From the NCBI GenBank assembly GCA_035459965.1, contig DATHXC010000005.1, positions 186,001 to 250,000 of the forward strand: DNA of 64,000 nucleotides. Direction: 5' to 3'. The notes below the pieces were generated by a model, which was not told the DNA's origin, did not search any database, and saw only the letters and a program-made list of their open reading frames with translations. The stretch comes from DATHXC01 sp035459965 (GTDB lineage Bacteria > Pseudomonadota > Gammaproteobacteria > Burkholderiales > Methylophilaceae). Made by a program: the position numbers and the translations under genes. Positions 1 to 8,776 of the stretch are shown piece by piece (the first letter of the stretch is position 1; every line of letters starts with the position of its first letter).

Positions 1-1496
1 ATATTACGGGCTTTGCGGTAAAGCTGGATCAGGTCGGAATGATCGGTATTCAGGTTTTCGCAGATACCAGGGTACACACAAGAAAGTTTGCGGCAGCTTT
101 TCTCGATCTTTTCCGATTTGCAGGCCATGCGGTACATATTGGCAGTCGGACCACCCAGGTCGGAAATCACGCCGGTAAAGCCTTCGACCTTGTCGCGGAT
201 TTCGACGATTTCATTGAGGATGGATTCTTCCGAACGGCTCTGAATGATACGGCCTTCATGCTCGGTAATGGAGCAGAAGGTACAGCCGCCAAAGCAACCG
301 CGCATGATGTTGACCGAGAAGCGGATCATGTCCCAGGCTGGAATTTTGGCGTCTTTATAAACGGGGTGGGGCTTGCGCGCGTAAGGCAAGTCGTAGACGT
401 AATCCATTTCCTTGGTGGACAGCGGAATCGGCGGCGGATTCAGCCAGACTTCGCGGTCACCATGACGCTGTACCAGCGCCCGTGCATTACCGGGGTTAGC
501 TTCCAGGTGTAACACTCGCGAAGCATGCGCATACAAGACTGGATCTTTGGCAACTTCTTCATAGGCAGGCAAGCGCACCACCTGCATGGCGCGGTCAGCC
601 TTAGGTTTGCGCACGATCTGGATAGGCTGCACACCTTCCGGTAATTGCGGCACCCCCAAGGTGGCCGCATCTACGCCTGCTGCATTCAGTTTGGCTTCTG
701 TGGCCTTGGCCTCAGTCTCGCAACTGCTACCCGCCCCCATTTTCATTTCATAGGGATCCACTGGCGCTTCGACCTTGCCTGGCCTATCCAGATTAGTAGA
801 GGCCACTTCCTGCCAGCCTTGCGGTAAGTGCTTGCGGAGATAAGCGGTGCCGCGTATATCAGTAATATCAGCGATTTTCTCACCACGGCCAAGACGATGG
901 CTCAGATCAACTAAGGCACGCTCAGCATTGCCATACAGCAGGATATCAGCCTTGGAATCGACCAGCACGGAGCGGCGCACTTTGTCAGACCAGTAATCAT
1001 AGTGAGCGATACGGCGCAAACTTGCTTCGATACTGCCTATCACTAGCGGCGCATCCGGATAGGCTTCGCGGCAACGCTGCGAATACACCAGCACAGCGCG
1101 ATCAGGTCGTTTACCGGCTTCTGCATTGGGGGTGTAGGCGTCATCCGACCGGATCTTACGGTCTGCGGTATAGCGATTGACCAATGAATCCATATTGCCA
1201 GCTGTCACGCCAAAGTAGAGGTTAGGCTTGCCCAGCGCCTTGAAAGCATCTGCGGTCTGCCAGTCAGGCTGGGCAATAATGCCCACACGGAACCCTTGCG
1301 ACTCGAGCAAACGCCCCACCAGTGCCATACCGAAGCTGGGGTGGTCAATATAGGCGTCACCTGTCACCAGGATAATGTCGCAACTATCCCAACCCAGCGC
1401 GTCCATTTCTGCGCGACTCATGGGTAAAACCGGGGAGGTACCGAAGCGTTTGGCCCAATAAGGACGATACTGGTTAATTGGCCTTGCTATTTCCAT
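1..1496 (-). CDS. YgiQ-family radical SAM protein (partial, 3' end outside window)
   Basis: Translating the minus strand from the ATG at 1496 gives an open frame of about 498 residues that runs off the left edge. It begins MEIARPINQYRPYWAKRFG and later contains MRGCFGGCTFCSITEHEGR, the C-x3-C-x2-C cluster that binds the 4Fe-4S of radical SAM enzymes. The N-terminal block with GWDSCDIILVTGDAYIDHPSFG is typical of the YgiQ (UPF0313) family, which has a B12-binding-like N-terminal region before the SAM barrel. The substrate of this family is unknown. The family is usually 650-750 residues, so roughly 200 C-terminal residues are missing here because of the window edge, not truncation. No clear ribosome binding site precedes the start. 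Confidence 0.88.
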   Translation of the reverse strand, partial: MEIARPINQYRPYWAKRFGTSPVLPMSRAEMDALGWDSCDIILVTGDAYIDHPSFGMALVGRLLESQGFRVGIIAQPDWQTADAFKALGKPNLYFGVTAGNMDSLVNRYTADRKIRSDDAYTPNAEAGKRPDRAVLVYSQRCREAYPDAPLVIGSIEASLRRIAHYDYWSDKVRRSVLVDSKADILLYGNAERALVDLSHRLGRGEKIADITDIRGTAYLRKHLPQGWQEVASTNLDRPGKVEAPVDPYEMKMGAGSSCETEAKATEAKLNAAGVDAATLGVPQLPEGVQPIQIVRKPKADRAMQVVRLPAYEEVAKDPVLYAHASRVLHLEANPGNARALVQRHGDREVWLNPPPIPLSTKEMDYVYDLPYARKPHPVYKDAKIPAWDMIRFSVNIMRGCFGGCTFCSITEHEGRIIQSRSEESILNEIVEIRDKVEGFTGVISDLGGPTANMYRMACKSEKIEKSCRKLSCVYPGICENLNTDHSDLIQLYRKARN

Positions 1497-1696
1497 CAAA
1501 AAAATCCAGAGCGATTGCTATAACTTGACTATTTTACTCTGGAAATGGTTGATTAAGAAGAATTTTCTGGTTTCTAATTGATATGTATTGTGTTAAAAAG
1601 TCATCATATCCATTAAAAATATAAAGAATATTCGGCCAAGCATCGAAATCAAGGCCCTGCATATATATAGGGCCAAGCTTAACCATACTAAGCTTC

Positions 1697-3685
1697 ATGG
1701 AGAAAATATCTACACTGCAACGCCTGTTACTGCCACTTGCCCTGGCAGTAATTGTGCTCGCACTCGTTTTGGCGTCCCTGCAATCCGGTAAAGAAATCCA
1801 GGTAATAGAGCACAATGCACAAACCATGGCCCAGGCCCAGTCTCGCCTGCTCAAGCTCACGCAATCACTGGTTGGTGACAAGGTCAAAACCTCAATGCGG
1901 CTATTGCGCCGCGAAGCCGACGCAATTGGCAGCCCAAACATACAGGGCACCACCACGTTGAATGGCAAAGTCATTCCCAATCTATACCTGGGTAAAACCC
2001 CACAAACCAATAGTGTCGAACTGGTAGACAGAGTCACTAGCATTGTCGATGGCACTGCCACCTTGTTTGTTAAGTCCGGTGACGATTACATCCGCATTGC
2101 CACCAACATCAAGAAACCTCATCGCGAACGAGCAACAGGAACGGAGTTGGATCCCGACGGCAAAGCCATTAAGGCAATACATTCCGGAGGCGCCTTCTAT
2201 GGTGTGGTTGATATTTTAGGCAACCCTTACATTACCGGGTATGAGCCCATGTACGATGAGTCAGGCGAAATCATCGGTCTATGGTATGTCGGCTACGAAG
2301 CCGATATACAGGCGCTGCGTGAGACAGTGGAAAGTACACGTTTTCTTGAATCTGGCTTTGCCGTCATTATCGATGAACACAATGTCATACGTTTCATTTC
2401 ATCCCACATATCGAAACAAACCGCAAAAAAGTTATTACATGATCGTCCCAAAACATGGAATTTTGTCAGCGAAGACATGCCCAGCTGGGGATACAAGATT
2501 ATCCTTGCCTACCCTGCCCACGAGGCACTTTCTGCCGGCCTGATCAAAGGACTGTATATCATAGGCGGCGGGGTCTTCATTTTACTGTTGGTCGCCGCGC
2601 TCATCCGATCGCAGTTAAGACGTCTTGTCATTACACCGATAGGAGGAGACCCGGCAGATGCGGTAGCTTTAGTCAGGCGGATTTCTCGAGGAGACCTTGC
2701 TGAAGACGGATTGACAGCCAAATCCGGCACGCTAATGGCAGACATGCTGAAAATGCGCGTTAATCTACGTGAGTTAATTGAGACCTTACATGAAAACAGC
2801 GAAGGACTAAGCCTTGCGGCGAGTGTTTTCGAGCATACCCATGATGGCATTTTCATTACGGATGCCAAGGTCAACATCATTCAGGTAAATCCTGCCTTCG
2901 AGCGATTAACCGGCTTTTCCAGGCAGGAGGCAGTAGGCAAACATCCGCGCCAGCTCAATTTTGCCAAAATCAACAATGGCAAAGCCTCGCTTTTAAGCAA
3001 AGCAGTTAAAAACAAAGGGGAATGGCATGGCGAAATCAAGAACAAGCACAAGAACGGCAAGGGGTATATCGCCTCACTCGACATCTCCACTGTGCATGAT
3101 GAGCATGGCGATGTCCGTTACTATGTAGGCGTGTTTTCTGATATCACGCTGATGAAGCAGCAGCAGCAGAGTCTGGAACATATGGCTTACCACGACGCCC
3201 TGACCAAACTGCCCAATCGCGCCTTATTTTCTGATCGCCTGCATCATGCATTAGCCAAGGCCAAGCGAAGCAAAGAGATGCTGGCTGTATGCTATATTGA
3301 TCTGGATGGTTTCAAGCCAGTGAATGATGAGTTGGGACATGACGCAGGCGATGATCTGCTAGTGCAATTATCAGAACGCATTCGAGATAGCCTGAGGCCA
3401 GGAGACACCATTGCCCGCATGGGAGGTGATGAGTTTTCCTTACTGTTATGTGACTTAAAATCGGAACAAGAGGCGCATCTCACCTTGCAGCGCATCTTGG
3501 ATAGCATCAAAGCGCCTTACACCATCAAGCGCAAGAAAGTGACAGTAAGCGCCAGTGCAGGCATGGTCATCAATATCAGTCCGGAAGAAAAACCGGAAAT
3601 GATCCTGCGCCAGGCAGACCAGGCGATGTATCAGGCCAAGCTGGGGCAAGGCAACACTTATCATGTATACACAGAAACCAAATAG
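1697..3685 (+). CDS. Membrane diguanylate cyclase: Cache sensor, PAS, GGDEF
   Basis: The 662-residue protein has an N-terminal membrane helix (about residues 9-28), a periplasmic Cache-type sensor region (about 30-270), a second helix (about 276-298), a HAMP-like linker, a PAS domain (about 370-490, with DGIFITDAKVNIIQVNPAFE) and a C-terminal GGDEF domain. The active-site motif ARMGGDEF has its glycines at residues 576-577, and an RPGD inhibitory-site motif lies five residues before it, so the enzyme is probably active and product-inhibited. It would make cyclic-di-GMP from GTP in response to an unknown periplasmic ligand. No EAL domain is present. The gene is monocistronic, divergent from the ygiQ-like gene and convergent with the multicopper oxidase gene. 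Confidence 0.9.
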   Translation: MEKISTLQRLLLPLALAVIVLALVLASLQSGKEIQVIEHNAQTMAQAQSRLLKLTQSLVGDKVKTSMRLLRREADAIGSPNIQGTTTLNGKVIPNLYLGKTPQTNSVELVDRVTSIVDGTATLFVKSGDDYIRIATNIKKPHRERATGTELDPDGKAIKAIHSGGAFYGVVDILGNPYITGYEPMYDESGEIIGLWYVGYEADIQALRETVESTRFLESGFAVIIDEHNVIRFISSHISKQTAKKLLHDRPKTWNFVSEDMPSWGYKIILAYPAHEALSAGLIKGLYIIGGGVFILLLVAALIRSQLRRLVITPIGGDPADAVALVRRISRGDLAEDGLTAKSGTLMADMLKMRVNLRELIETLHENSEGLSLAASVFEHTHDGIFITDAKVNIIQVNPAFERLTGFSRQEAVGKHPRQLNFAKINNGKASLLSKAVKNKGEWHGEIKNKHKNGKGYIASLDISTVHDEHGDVRYYVGVFSDITLMKQQQQSLEHMAYHDALTKLPNRALFSDRLHHALAKAKRSKEMLAVCYIDLDGFKPVNDELGHDAGDDLLVQLSERIRDSLRPGDTIARMGGDEFSLLLCDLKSEQEAHLTLQRILDSIKAPYTIKRKKVTVSASAGMVINISPEEKPEMILRQADQAMYQAKLGQGNTYHVYTETK

Positions 3686-3707
3686 GCGTGCCCTGCCCAC
3701 TAACTGT

Positions 3708-5078
3708 TTAATGCCCGCTATGTCCCTTTGGCTTAATCACAATGAGTTCAACTGCAGGCATGGCAGGTTCTGATTTAGCCCGCTCTGCCTCAGGTAATGT
3801 GCCATTGAACTCATAGGCCACTGTGCCCGCAGGGTTAGCATAACTGCCCGGATCCTTGTAATCACCATTCGCCAAACCCTTTCGTATCTTCACCGTCGTA
3901 AACATGCCACCCATATCAATAGCGCCGAATTGACCTTGCCCTGTCATCATCGGCAAGGTGTTCTCGGGTAACGGCATCTGCATTTCATTCATCGCCGCCA
4001 TACCTGTTTCGCCCATTGCCATGTAGTCCGGTACCAGATTGCTGATCTTATCCATAGCCGCACGCTGGTCTACACCAATCATGGTAGGCACCTGGTGCCC
4101 CATCGCATTCATGGTGTGGTGACTCTTATGGCAATGGAATGACCAGTCCCCAGGCGCATTAGCCACAAACTCGATGGCCCGCATCTGGCCAACTGCAACA
4201 TCGGTGGTCACCTCCGGCCAACGCGCAGACTTTGGTACCCAGCCACCATCGGTACCAGTGACTTCGAACTCATGGCCATGCAGATGCATGGGGTGATTAG
4301 TCATGGTCAGGTTACCGATACGGATACGGACACGATCACCCAGCCCGGCCACGATGGGCGCGATACCAGGAAAAGCGCGGCTATTCCATGTCCACAAGTT
4401 AAAGTCGAGCATGGTATTCACTTTAGGCGTATAGCTACCTGGGTCTATGTCATAACTATTGAGCAGGAACACATAATCACGGTCCACCGGCATGAACCTG
4501 GGGTTTTTAGGGTGCGTCACCCAGAATCCCATCATGCCCATCGCCATCTGCACCATTTCATCGGCATGCGGGTGATACATAAAAGTACCGGGCCGCATTG
4601 CCTGAAACTCATAGACATAGGTTTTACCCGGCTCGATAGGCGGTTGCGTTAAACCCGCGACACCATCCATACCATTCGGCAGGCGTTGTCCGTGCCAGTG
4701 GATAGTGGTTCTCTCAGGTAGTCGATTGGTGACAAAAATGCGCACCCTGTCACCCTCCACCACCTCTATGGTGGGGCCGGGGCTCTGACCGTTGTAGCCC
4801 CACAGATGCGCTTTCATGCCAGGTGCGATTTCACGCACTACCGGTTCAGCTACCAGATGGAACTCCTTGACGCCTTTATTCATGCGCCATGGCAGGCTCC
4901 AGCCATTCAGTGTCACCACCGGGTTATAGGGCCGCCCGTTTGTTGGGCTAAGCGGCGCATGGGTATCTGGTTTATCGGTAGAAACTATTTCCGGCAAGGC
5001 AGCCATGGCGACCTTGCTGACTGTGCCAGCAGCGACTGCGGCCCCTGCCCATTTGAAAAAATCACGTCTGTTCGTCAT
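3708..5078 (-). CDS. Tat-exported multicopper oxidase
   Basis: The 456-residue protein starts with a twin-arginine signal (NRRDFFKW, hydrophobic stretch to about residue 27), so it should be folded and exported to the periplasm. All copper motifs are visible: HWH (127-129), HPH (169-171), HPMHLHGH (262-269) and HCHKSHHTMNAM (315-326), giving type 1 and trinuclear sites with a Met axial ligand. The last copper motif usually lies at the C-terminus; here about 130 residues follow, including a Met-rich stretch (about 342-378) that could bind Cu(I). The copper core is compact and looks like a two-domain rather than three-domain oxidase. It follows the efflux lipoprotein gene with a TAATG overlap, pointing to copper detoxification. 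The exact substrate is unknown. Confidence 0.9.
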   Translation of the reverse strand: MTNRRDFFKWAGAAVAAGTVSKVAMAALPEIVSTDKPDTHAPLSPTNGRPYNPVVTLNGWSLPWRMNKGVKEFHLVAEPVVREIAPGMKAHLWGYNGQSPGPTIEVVEGDRVRIFVTNRLPERTTIHWHGQRLPNGMDGVAGLTQPPIEPGKTYVYEFQAMRPGTFMYHPHADEMVQMAMGMMGFWVTHPKNPRFMPVDRDYVFLLNSYDIDPGSYTPKVNTMLDFNLWTWNSRAFPGIAPIVAGLGDRVRIRIGNLTMTNHPMHLHGHEFEVTGTDGGWVPKSARWPEVTTDVAVGQMRAIEFVANAPGDWSFHCHKSHHTMNAMGHQVPTMIGVDQRAAMDKISNLVPDYMAMGETGMAAMNEMQMPLPENTLPMMTGQGQFGAIDMGGMFTTVKIRKGLANGDYKDPGSYANPAGTVAYEFNGTLPEAERAKSEPAMPAVELIVIKPKGHSGH

Positions 5079-6460
5079 TAAAATTCTCCTTTTGCTGGCA
5101 CTGTGCCGCCTATCATGGCCATCTGCAGATCGCTTTCGCTCAGCCAGAAATCCCTAAGCGCTTCGATATAGCTGTTTACGCTGCCGATCTGTGCGCGTGC
5201 ATCGGCCAGCAACTCGAATACACTTGCCAACATGCCGTTGTAGCGCAGCTGGTTTTCCTCCGCGATACGCTTGCGCAAGGGAATGATCTCGTCACGATAA
5301 TGTTTGGCCACTTCGTAATTAGCCCGATAACTGGCATATGACTGCCGCACCTCAGAACGCGCATTTACTGCTGCCTGCGCTGCCAGGTTAACGGCTTGCA
5401 TATAACGCGCCTCTGCACGCGCCACGCGGGCATCACCCCAGTCAAACAAGGGCAGCTCAAAGGAGATATCCACGCCTTTCTTGTAAGGCTCACTGCGGCG
5501 CCCTTCCAGCACGCGCGCCGGGCCGATCTCCAGCACATTGATAAACCGCGTGGTTTTGGTCAGCCCAAGCTGCTTGGCCAACGACTCGGTATCAGCATGG
5601 ATAATTTGCAGGTCCAGCCGCTGCTGCATGGCCGTCTGCTCTGCATCCGGCAACTCTTGTGGTGTGTTTGGCAATTCTGGCAGACGCTCAGAAAGCGTCA
5701 CTGCGCCTTGCTCTCCCGTCAGGCTAAGCAAGCGCATCAGATGTTCATGAGTGGCTGTCTGCTGGTTCTTGGCACGCGTGTACTCGAGCATGGCATCTGC
5801 ATAAAAGCCTTGTTCCCGCGCCTGCTCCAGCTTGCTCCAGTTACCGGCTTTGGCCATGCCTTGTGCCAGATCGCTGCCGGCTTGCGCAGCATCTTTCACC
5901 TGCTCCATATAGCGCACTGCCTCATCCGCCGCAACTGCCCTGAAATAGGCATTGCGCGTTTCCCGGGCCAGCCGGAAGACTTCCTGCGACACCATGCGCT
6001 GTGTGAGCTCAAAGCGCTGGCGTTCGATCTCCCTGGCCTTGGGCATAATCAGCAAGGAAAATACATTGAATGTCAGCGCCTGCTCGATCTTGTAATCGCC
6101 ATCATTACGGGCGTATAACATGCGAAAACGCGGGTTGGGCAAACGCCCGGCTTGTACCAGGTCAGCCTCTGAAATGCCCAGTGAATAGAAAGATGCTTGC
6201 AGACCCTTATTGTTGAGCAGGGCTATTTGTACCGCCGCCTCAACATCCAGTGGAACCTTGATTAACTCATTCACATGCTGCTGGAGCCGGGTGGCTTCAT
6301 CCTCAGTTTGGGGCCACGCAAGCTCTTTACCAAGGTGTTGCTGTGCGGCTTGCTGTACCGGTGTAAATCCCCGATCAGCGCTGAAACTGGAACATGCGCC
6401 CAGAGACAGGCCTAGCAGGCATGGCAGCCCGTATCTTTTTAATACTATTAATATAGTCAT
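5078..6460 (-). CDS. TolC/CusC-like outer-membrane efflux lipoprotein
   Basis: The 460-residue protein begins with a lipoprotein signal ending in LGACSS (lipidated Cys 23). The remainder has the two repeated amphipathic, Ala/Gln/Glu-rich helical halves of outer-membrane efflux proteins, for example LVQAGRLPNPRFRMLYAR in the first half. Such proteins form the outer-membrane duct of RND or similar exporters. No inner-membrane pump or adaptor gene is adjacent. Translational coupling to the downstream multicopper oxidase (stop and start share one base) and the preceding His/Cys-rich exported protein suggest metal, most likely copper, export. The assignment to the TolC family is firm; the substrate is inferred. 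Confidence 0.85.
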   Translation of the reverse strand: MTILIVLKRYGLPCLLGLSLGACSSFSADRGFTPVQQAAQQHLGKELAWPQTEDEATRLQQHVNELIKVPLDVEAAVQIALLNNKGLQASFYSLGISEADLVQAGRLPNPRFRMLYARNDGDYKIEQALTFNVFSLLIMPKAREIERQRFELTQRMVSQEVFRLARETRNAYFRAVAADEAVRYMEQVKDAAQAGSDLAQGMAKAGNWSKLEQAREQGFYADAMLEYTRAKNQQTATHEHLMRLLSLTGEQGAVTLSERLPELPNTPQELPDAEQTAMQQRLDLQIIHADTESLAKQLGLTKTTRFINVLEIGPARVLEGRRSEPYKKGVDISFELPLFDWGDARVARAEARYMQAVNLAAQAAVNARSEVRQSYASYRANYEVAKHYRDEIIPLRKRIAEENQLRYNGMLASVFELLADARAQIGSVNSYIEALRDFWLSESDLQMAMIGGTVPAKGEF

Positions 6461-6588
6461 TAAAGCCTCAATTCGATGATGTGCTTAGATGTATTACTGC
6501 AAAGCAGCAGGCTACACTGTACAATCAGTGAAACAGAATCTGAGCACGTCAGGCAAGCCGACGCACTCGTGCTAAAGAAATAGCGAGA

Positions 6589-6957
6589 CTAAAGCAGGAT
6601 GGGTGGGCGTTGTAAAAGATCGCTGCCGGGGGAGTGATAGATGACCAGCTCAGCAGATAGCATCACCGGACGTGGTATATCAGCAGGAAAAAGAGTGAGC
6701 TCTATCGTCATCATGGGCAGGCAAGCCAGGCAGTGATGGCAATTGCTACAAGGTGACGGTGAACCATGCGAGTCATGCTGACCTTGATGCATGTGATTAT
6801 CCGCGCCAACAATATCCATCGAATGATGGTGATGTTCAACTTGATTTGTCTGCGGCAACTCCTGCATCATGGCACTTGTATACACGCCGCCAGCATAGAC
6901 GCTGTCGGCCATCAAGGCAGTGATGAGGATGAATATGATGGTACGCATTAATCGCAT
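6589..6957 (-). CDS. Small exported His/Met/Cys-rich protein, probable copper binder
   Basis: This 122-residue product has a signal peptide (about 1-22, ending VYAGG). A His/Met-rich stretch (residues 42-64, EHHHHSMD then DNHMHQGQHDSH) is followed by four regularly spaced cysteines in PCSNCHHCLACLP (Cys 70, 73, 76, 79) and a hydrophobic tail ending DLLQRPPILL. No enzyme domain is recognisable. The composition and its position 128 bp upstream of the efflux lipoprotein and multicopper oxidase genes, on the same strand, argue for a periplasmic metal chaperone or sensor. It resembles the small CopL/DUF2946-type proteins often found in copper loci, but the family assignment is uncertain. Confidence 0.7.
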   Translation of the reverse strand: MRLMRTIIFILITALMADSVYAGGVYTSAMMQELPQTNQVEHHHHSMDIVGADNHMHQGQHDSHGSPSPCSNCHHCLACLPMMTIELTLFPADIPRPVMLSAELVIYHSPGSDLLQRPPILL

Positions 6958-7107
6958 GGATGGATTGAAGCATAAAGCGTAAGCTGGGTAAAGCTAGGAA
7001 AACGAATCACCGTAATAATTCAGTGCCAGCCGCAAAACTTTTAAGGTCATTAGCCCTCAATCCTTAATAAAGCATAACAGCAGAAAAATCACTATCCAGT
7101 CAACACC

Positions 7108-7803
7108 ATGCTAGATCAATACTACCAATTACCTACTGGACGCGTTGCTGCATTGGATCTTGATACGCCTTTCCCAGCGCTGGATTATGCTTTAGCTGAA
7201 CCCAATGGCTTGCTGGCAATCGGCGGCGACCTGTCCGAGCAACGCCTGCTCTCAGCTTATCAGCAAGGCATATTTCCCTGGTTTAGCGCTGGCGAACCAA
7301 TACTCTGGTGGAGTCCGGATCCGCGCATGGTGATGTTTCCAGATGAGCTCAAGATATCGCGCTCGCTCAGCAAACGCCTGAAGCAACCCGATTATGAAGT
7401 GCGCATTGATACGGCTTTTCGTGAAGTGATGCTGGCTTGCGCCCAATCCGGTCGGCCCGGGCAGGATGGCACATGGATTACCGATGACATTATTGAAGGC
7501 TACTGCGGCCTGCATGCGCTGGGCTATGCGCACAGCGCCGAAACCTGGATTGATGGTGAGCTGGTTGGCGGCTTATATGGCGTGGCGATCGGCAGGATGT
7601 TTTATGGTGAATCCATGTTCCACCGCGTCACCGATGCCTCCAAGATCGCCTTTGTGCACTGGGTGCAGCATCTGCAAAAACAGGGTTATGACATGATCGA
7701 TTGCCAGATGAAAACTGCGCATCTCGCATCTTTAGGTGCACGGGAAATTACGCGCAGGGAATTCTCACAACGGCTGACAGAATTGGTAAACTTAAGCCCA
7801 TGA
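7108..7803 (+). CDS. aat: Leucyl/phenylalanyl-tRNA-protein transferase
   Basis: The 231-residue protein carries the family signature GIFPWFSAGEPILWWSPDPR near the N-terminus and the catalytic core around GESMFHRVTDASKIAF and DCQMKTAHLASLGA. Aat transfers Leu or Phe from aminoacyl-tRNA to proteins with N-terminal Lys or Arg, marking them for ClpS/ClpAP degradation in the cytoplasm. The length is normal for the family. Its stop overlaps the start of bpt (ATGA), so the two N-end rule transferases are co-translated. Confidence 0.96.
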   Translation: MLDQYYQLPTGRVAALDLDTPFPALDYALAEPNGLLAIGGDLSEQRLLSAYQQGIFPWFSAGEPILWWSPDPRMVMFPDELKISRSLSKRLKQPDYEVRIDTAFREVMLACAQSGRPGQDGTWITDDIIEGYCGLHALGYAHSAETWIDGELVGGLYGVAIGRMFYGESMFHRVTDASKIAFVHWVQHLQKQGYDMIDCQMKTAHLASLGAREITRREFSQRLTELVNLSP

Positions 7804-8534
7804 CATTGCCCGGCGACCCACCGCTACAAAAGCTGCAGTTCTATGCCACGACCTCTTATGCCTGCGGCTATATAGAAGGCCGCCAGGCGCAGTCGCTGAT
7901 CGCAGCACCACATCATCTGATCAATGCGGACACCTACAGCGGCCTTATCCAGCTTGGCTTCCGGCGTAGCGGAAAATTCACTTACCGACCGCACTGCGAG
8001 AAATGCAATGCCTGCATCCCGATACGCCTGCCGGTCGCTGATTTTCAGCCGAATCGCAGCCAGCAGCGCGCATTCAAGCATCACAAAGCACTTGCTGCCA
8101 CCATCATCCCGCTCAATTTTCATCAAGAGCATTACCAGCTGTATGGGGCATATCAGGCTGCCCGACACCAGGGCGCCGACGAACAGGAAACTGCAGAGCA
8201 ATATCGTAATTTTCTAGTGCAGAGCAATGTCGAGAGTGTGATGGTCGAATTCAGGTTGGAGGGCGTACTGAAAATTGTCAGTGTGGTGGATATCGTACGG
8301 GATGGCATTTCCGCGGTGTACACGTTTTATGACACCACCGATTACGGCAGTAGCTATGGTACATACAACATCATGTGGCTACTGGAATGGTGCCGCAGCC
8401 TTGGACTGCCCTACTTATATCTGGGTTACTGGATAAAGGAGAGCCGGAAAATGGCCTATAAGCAGAACTTCGGCCCGCAGGAAGCCTTGATAGACGGCGA
8501 GTGGCAGGCACTCAAGCATTTACATAGTAAATAG
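7800..8534 (+). CDS. bpt: Aspartate/glutamate leucyltransferase (Bpt)
   Basis: The product is 244 residues when started at the ATG overlapping the aat stop (MTLPGDPPLQKLQFY). An upstream in-frame ATG at 7701 would add 33 residues lying inside aat and not resembling the family, so it was not used. Conserved arginyl/leucyl-transferase features are present: the Cys-rich YRPHCEKCNACIPIRLPV, then YDTTDYGSSYGTYNIMWLLE and YLGYWIKESRKMAYK. Bpt adds Leu to N-terminal Asp or Glu, complementing Aat in the N-degron pathway. The aat-bpt pairing is common in beta- and gammaproteobacteria. Confidence 0.94.
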   Translation: MTLPGDPPLQKLQFYATTSYACGYIEGRQAQSLIAAPHHLINADTYSGLIQLGFRRSGKFTYRPHCEKCNACIPIRLPVADFQPNRSQQRAFKHHKALAATIIPLNFHQEHYQLYGAYQAARHQGADEQETAEQYRNFLVQSNVESVMVEFRLEGVLKIVSVVDIVRDGISAVYTFYDTTDYGSSYGTYNIMWLLEWCRSLGLPYLYLGYWIKESRKMAYKQNFGPQEALIDGEWQALKHLHSK

Positions 8535-8597
8535 CTGAATCAATTTTGAACTAATTGCATAAGTATTGTTCTTATTCAATGTCATCTCCATGGCAAC

Positions 8598-8637
8598 CGG
8601 CGTTTTAGTGTGGAATGAGCCCTGCACTAAAATGCCG
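8598..8637. repeat. 13-bp inverted repeat in the bpt-tyrA gap
   Basis: CGGCGTTTTAGTG (8598-8610) pairs with CACTAAAATGCCG (8625-8637) across a 14-base loop, with only one G-U wobble. No T-run follows on either strand, so it is not a standard intrinsic terminator. A second small stem (TTGCT at 8641-8645 with AGCAA at 8652-8656) follows directly. The 242-bp gap holds no gene. It could be a structured 3' end of the aat-bpt transcript or a leader element of tyrA. Confidence 0.6.
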
Positions 8638-8776
8638 CTCTTGCTTTCAATAGCAAACCGCTTTACCTCTTTCATCAAAAAACTCACGAATTACCCAATC
8701 CAGAAACAACGTTTTGCCCATGTTACAATTCGCGCTGATTAAATTATCAGTTCTGCTAGCGAATAGTGACTAAAAA

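Noticed and set aside
1534..2061. Open frame of 175 codons on the minus strand across the first diguanylate cyclase start
   Set aside because: Ser/Arg-rich shadow; the opposite strand encodes the Cache sensor domain with good topology.
5396..6118. Open frame of 240 codons on the plus strand opposite the efflux lipoprotein gene
   Set aside because: It lies wholly antisense to a gene with clear family features, has a His/Arg/Leu-rich composition typical of shadow frames and no own signals.
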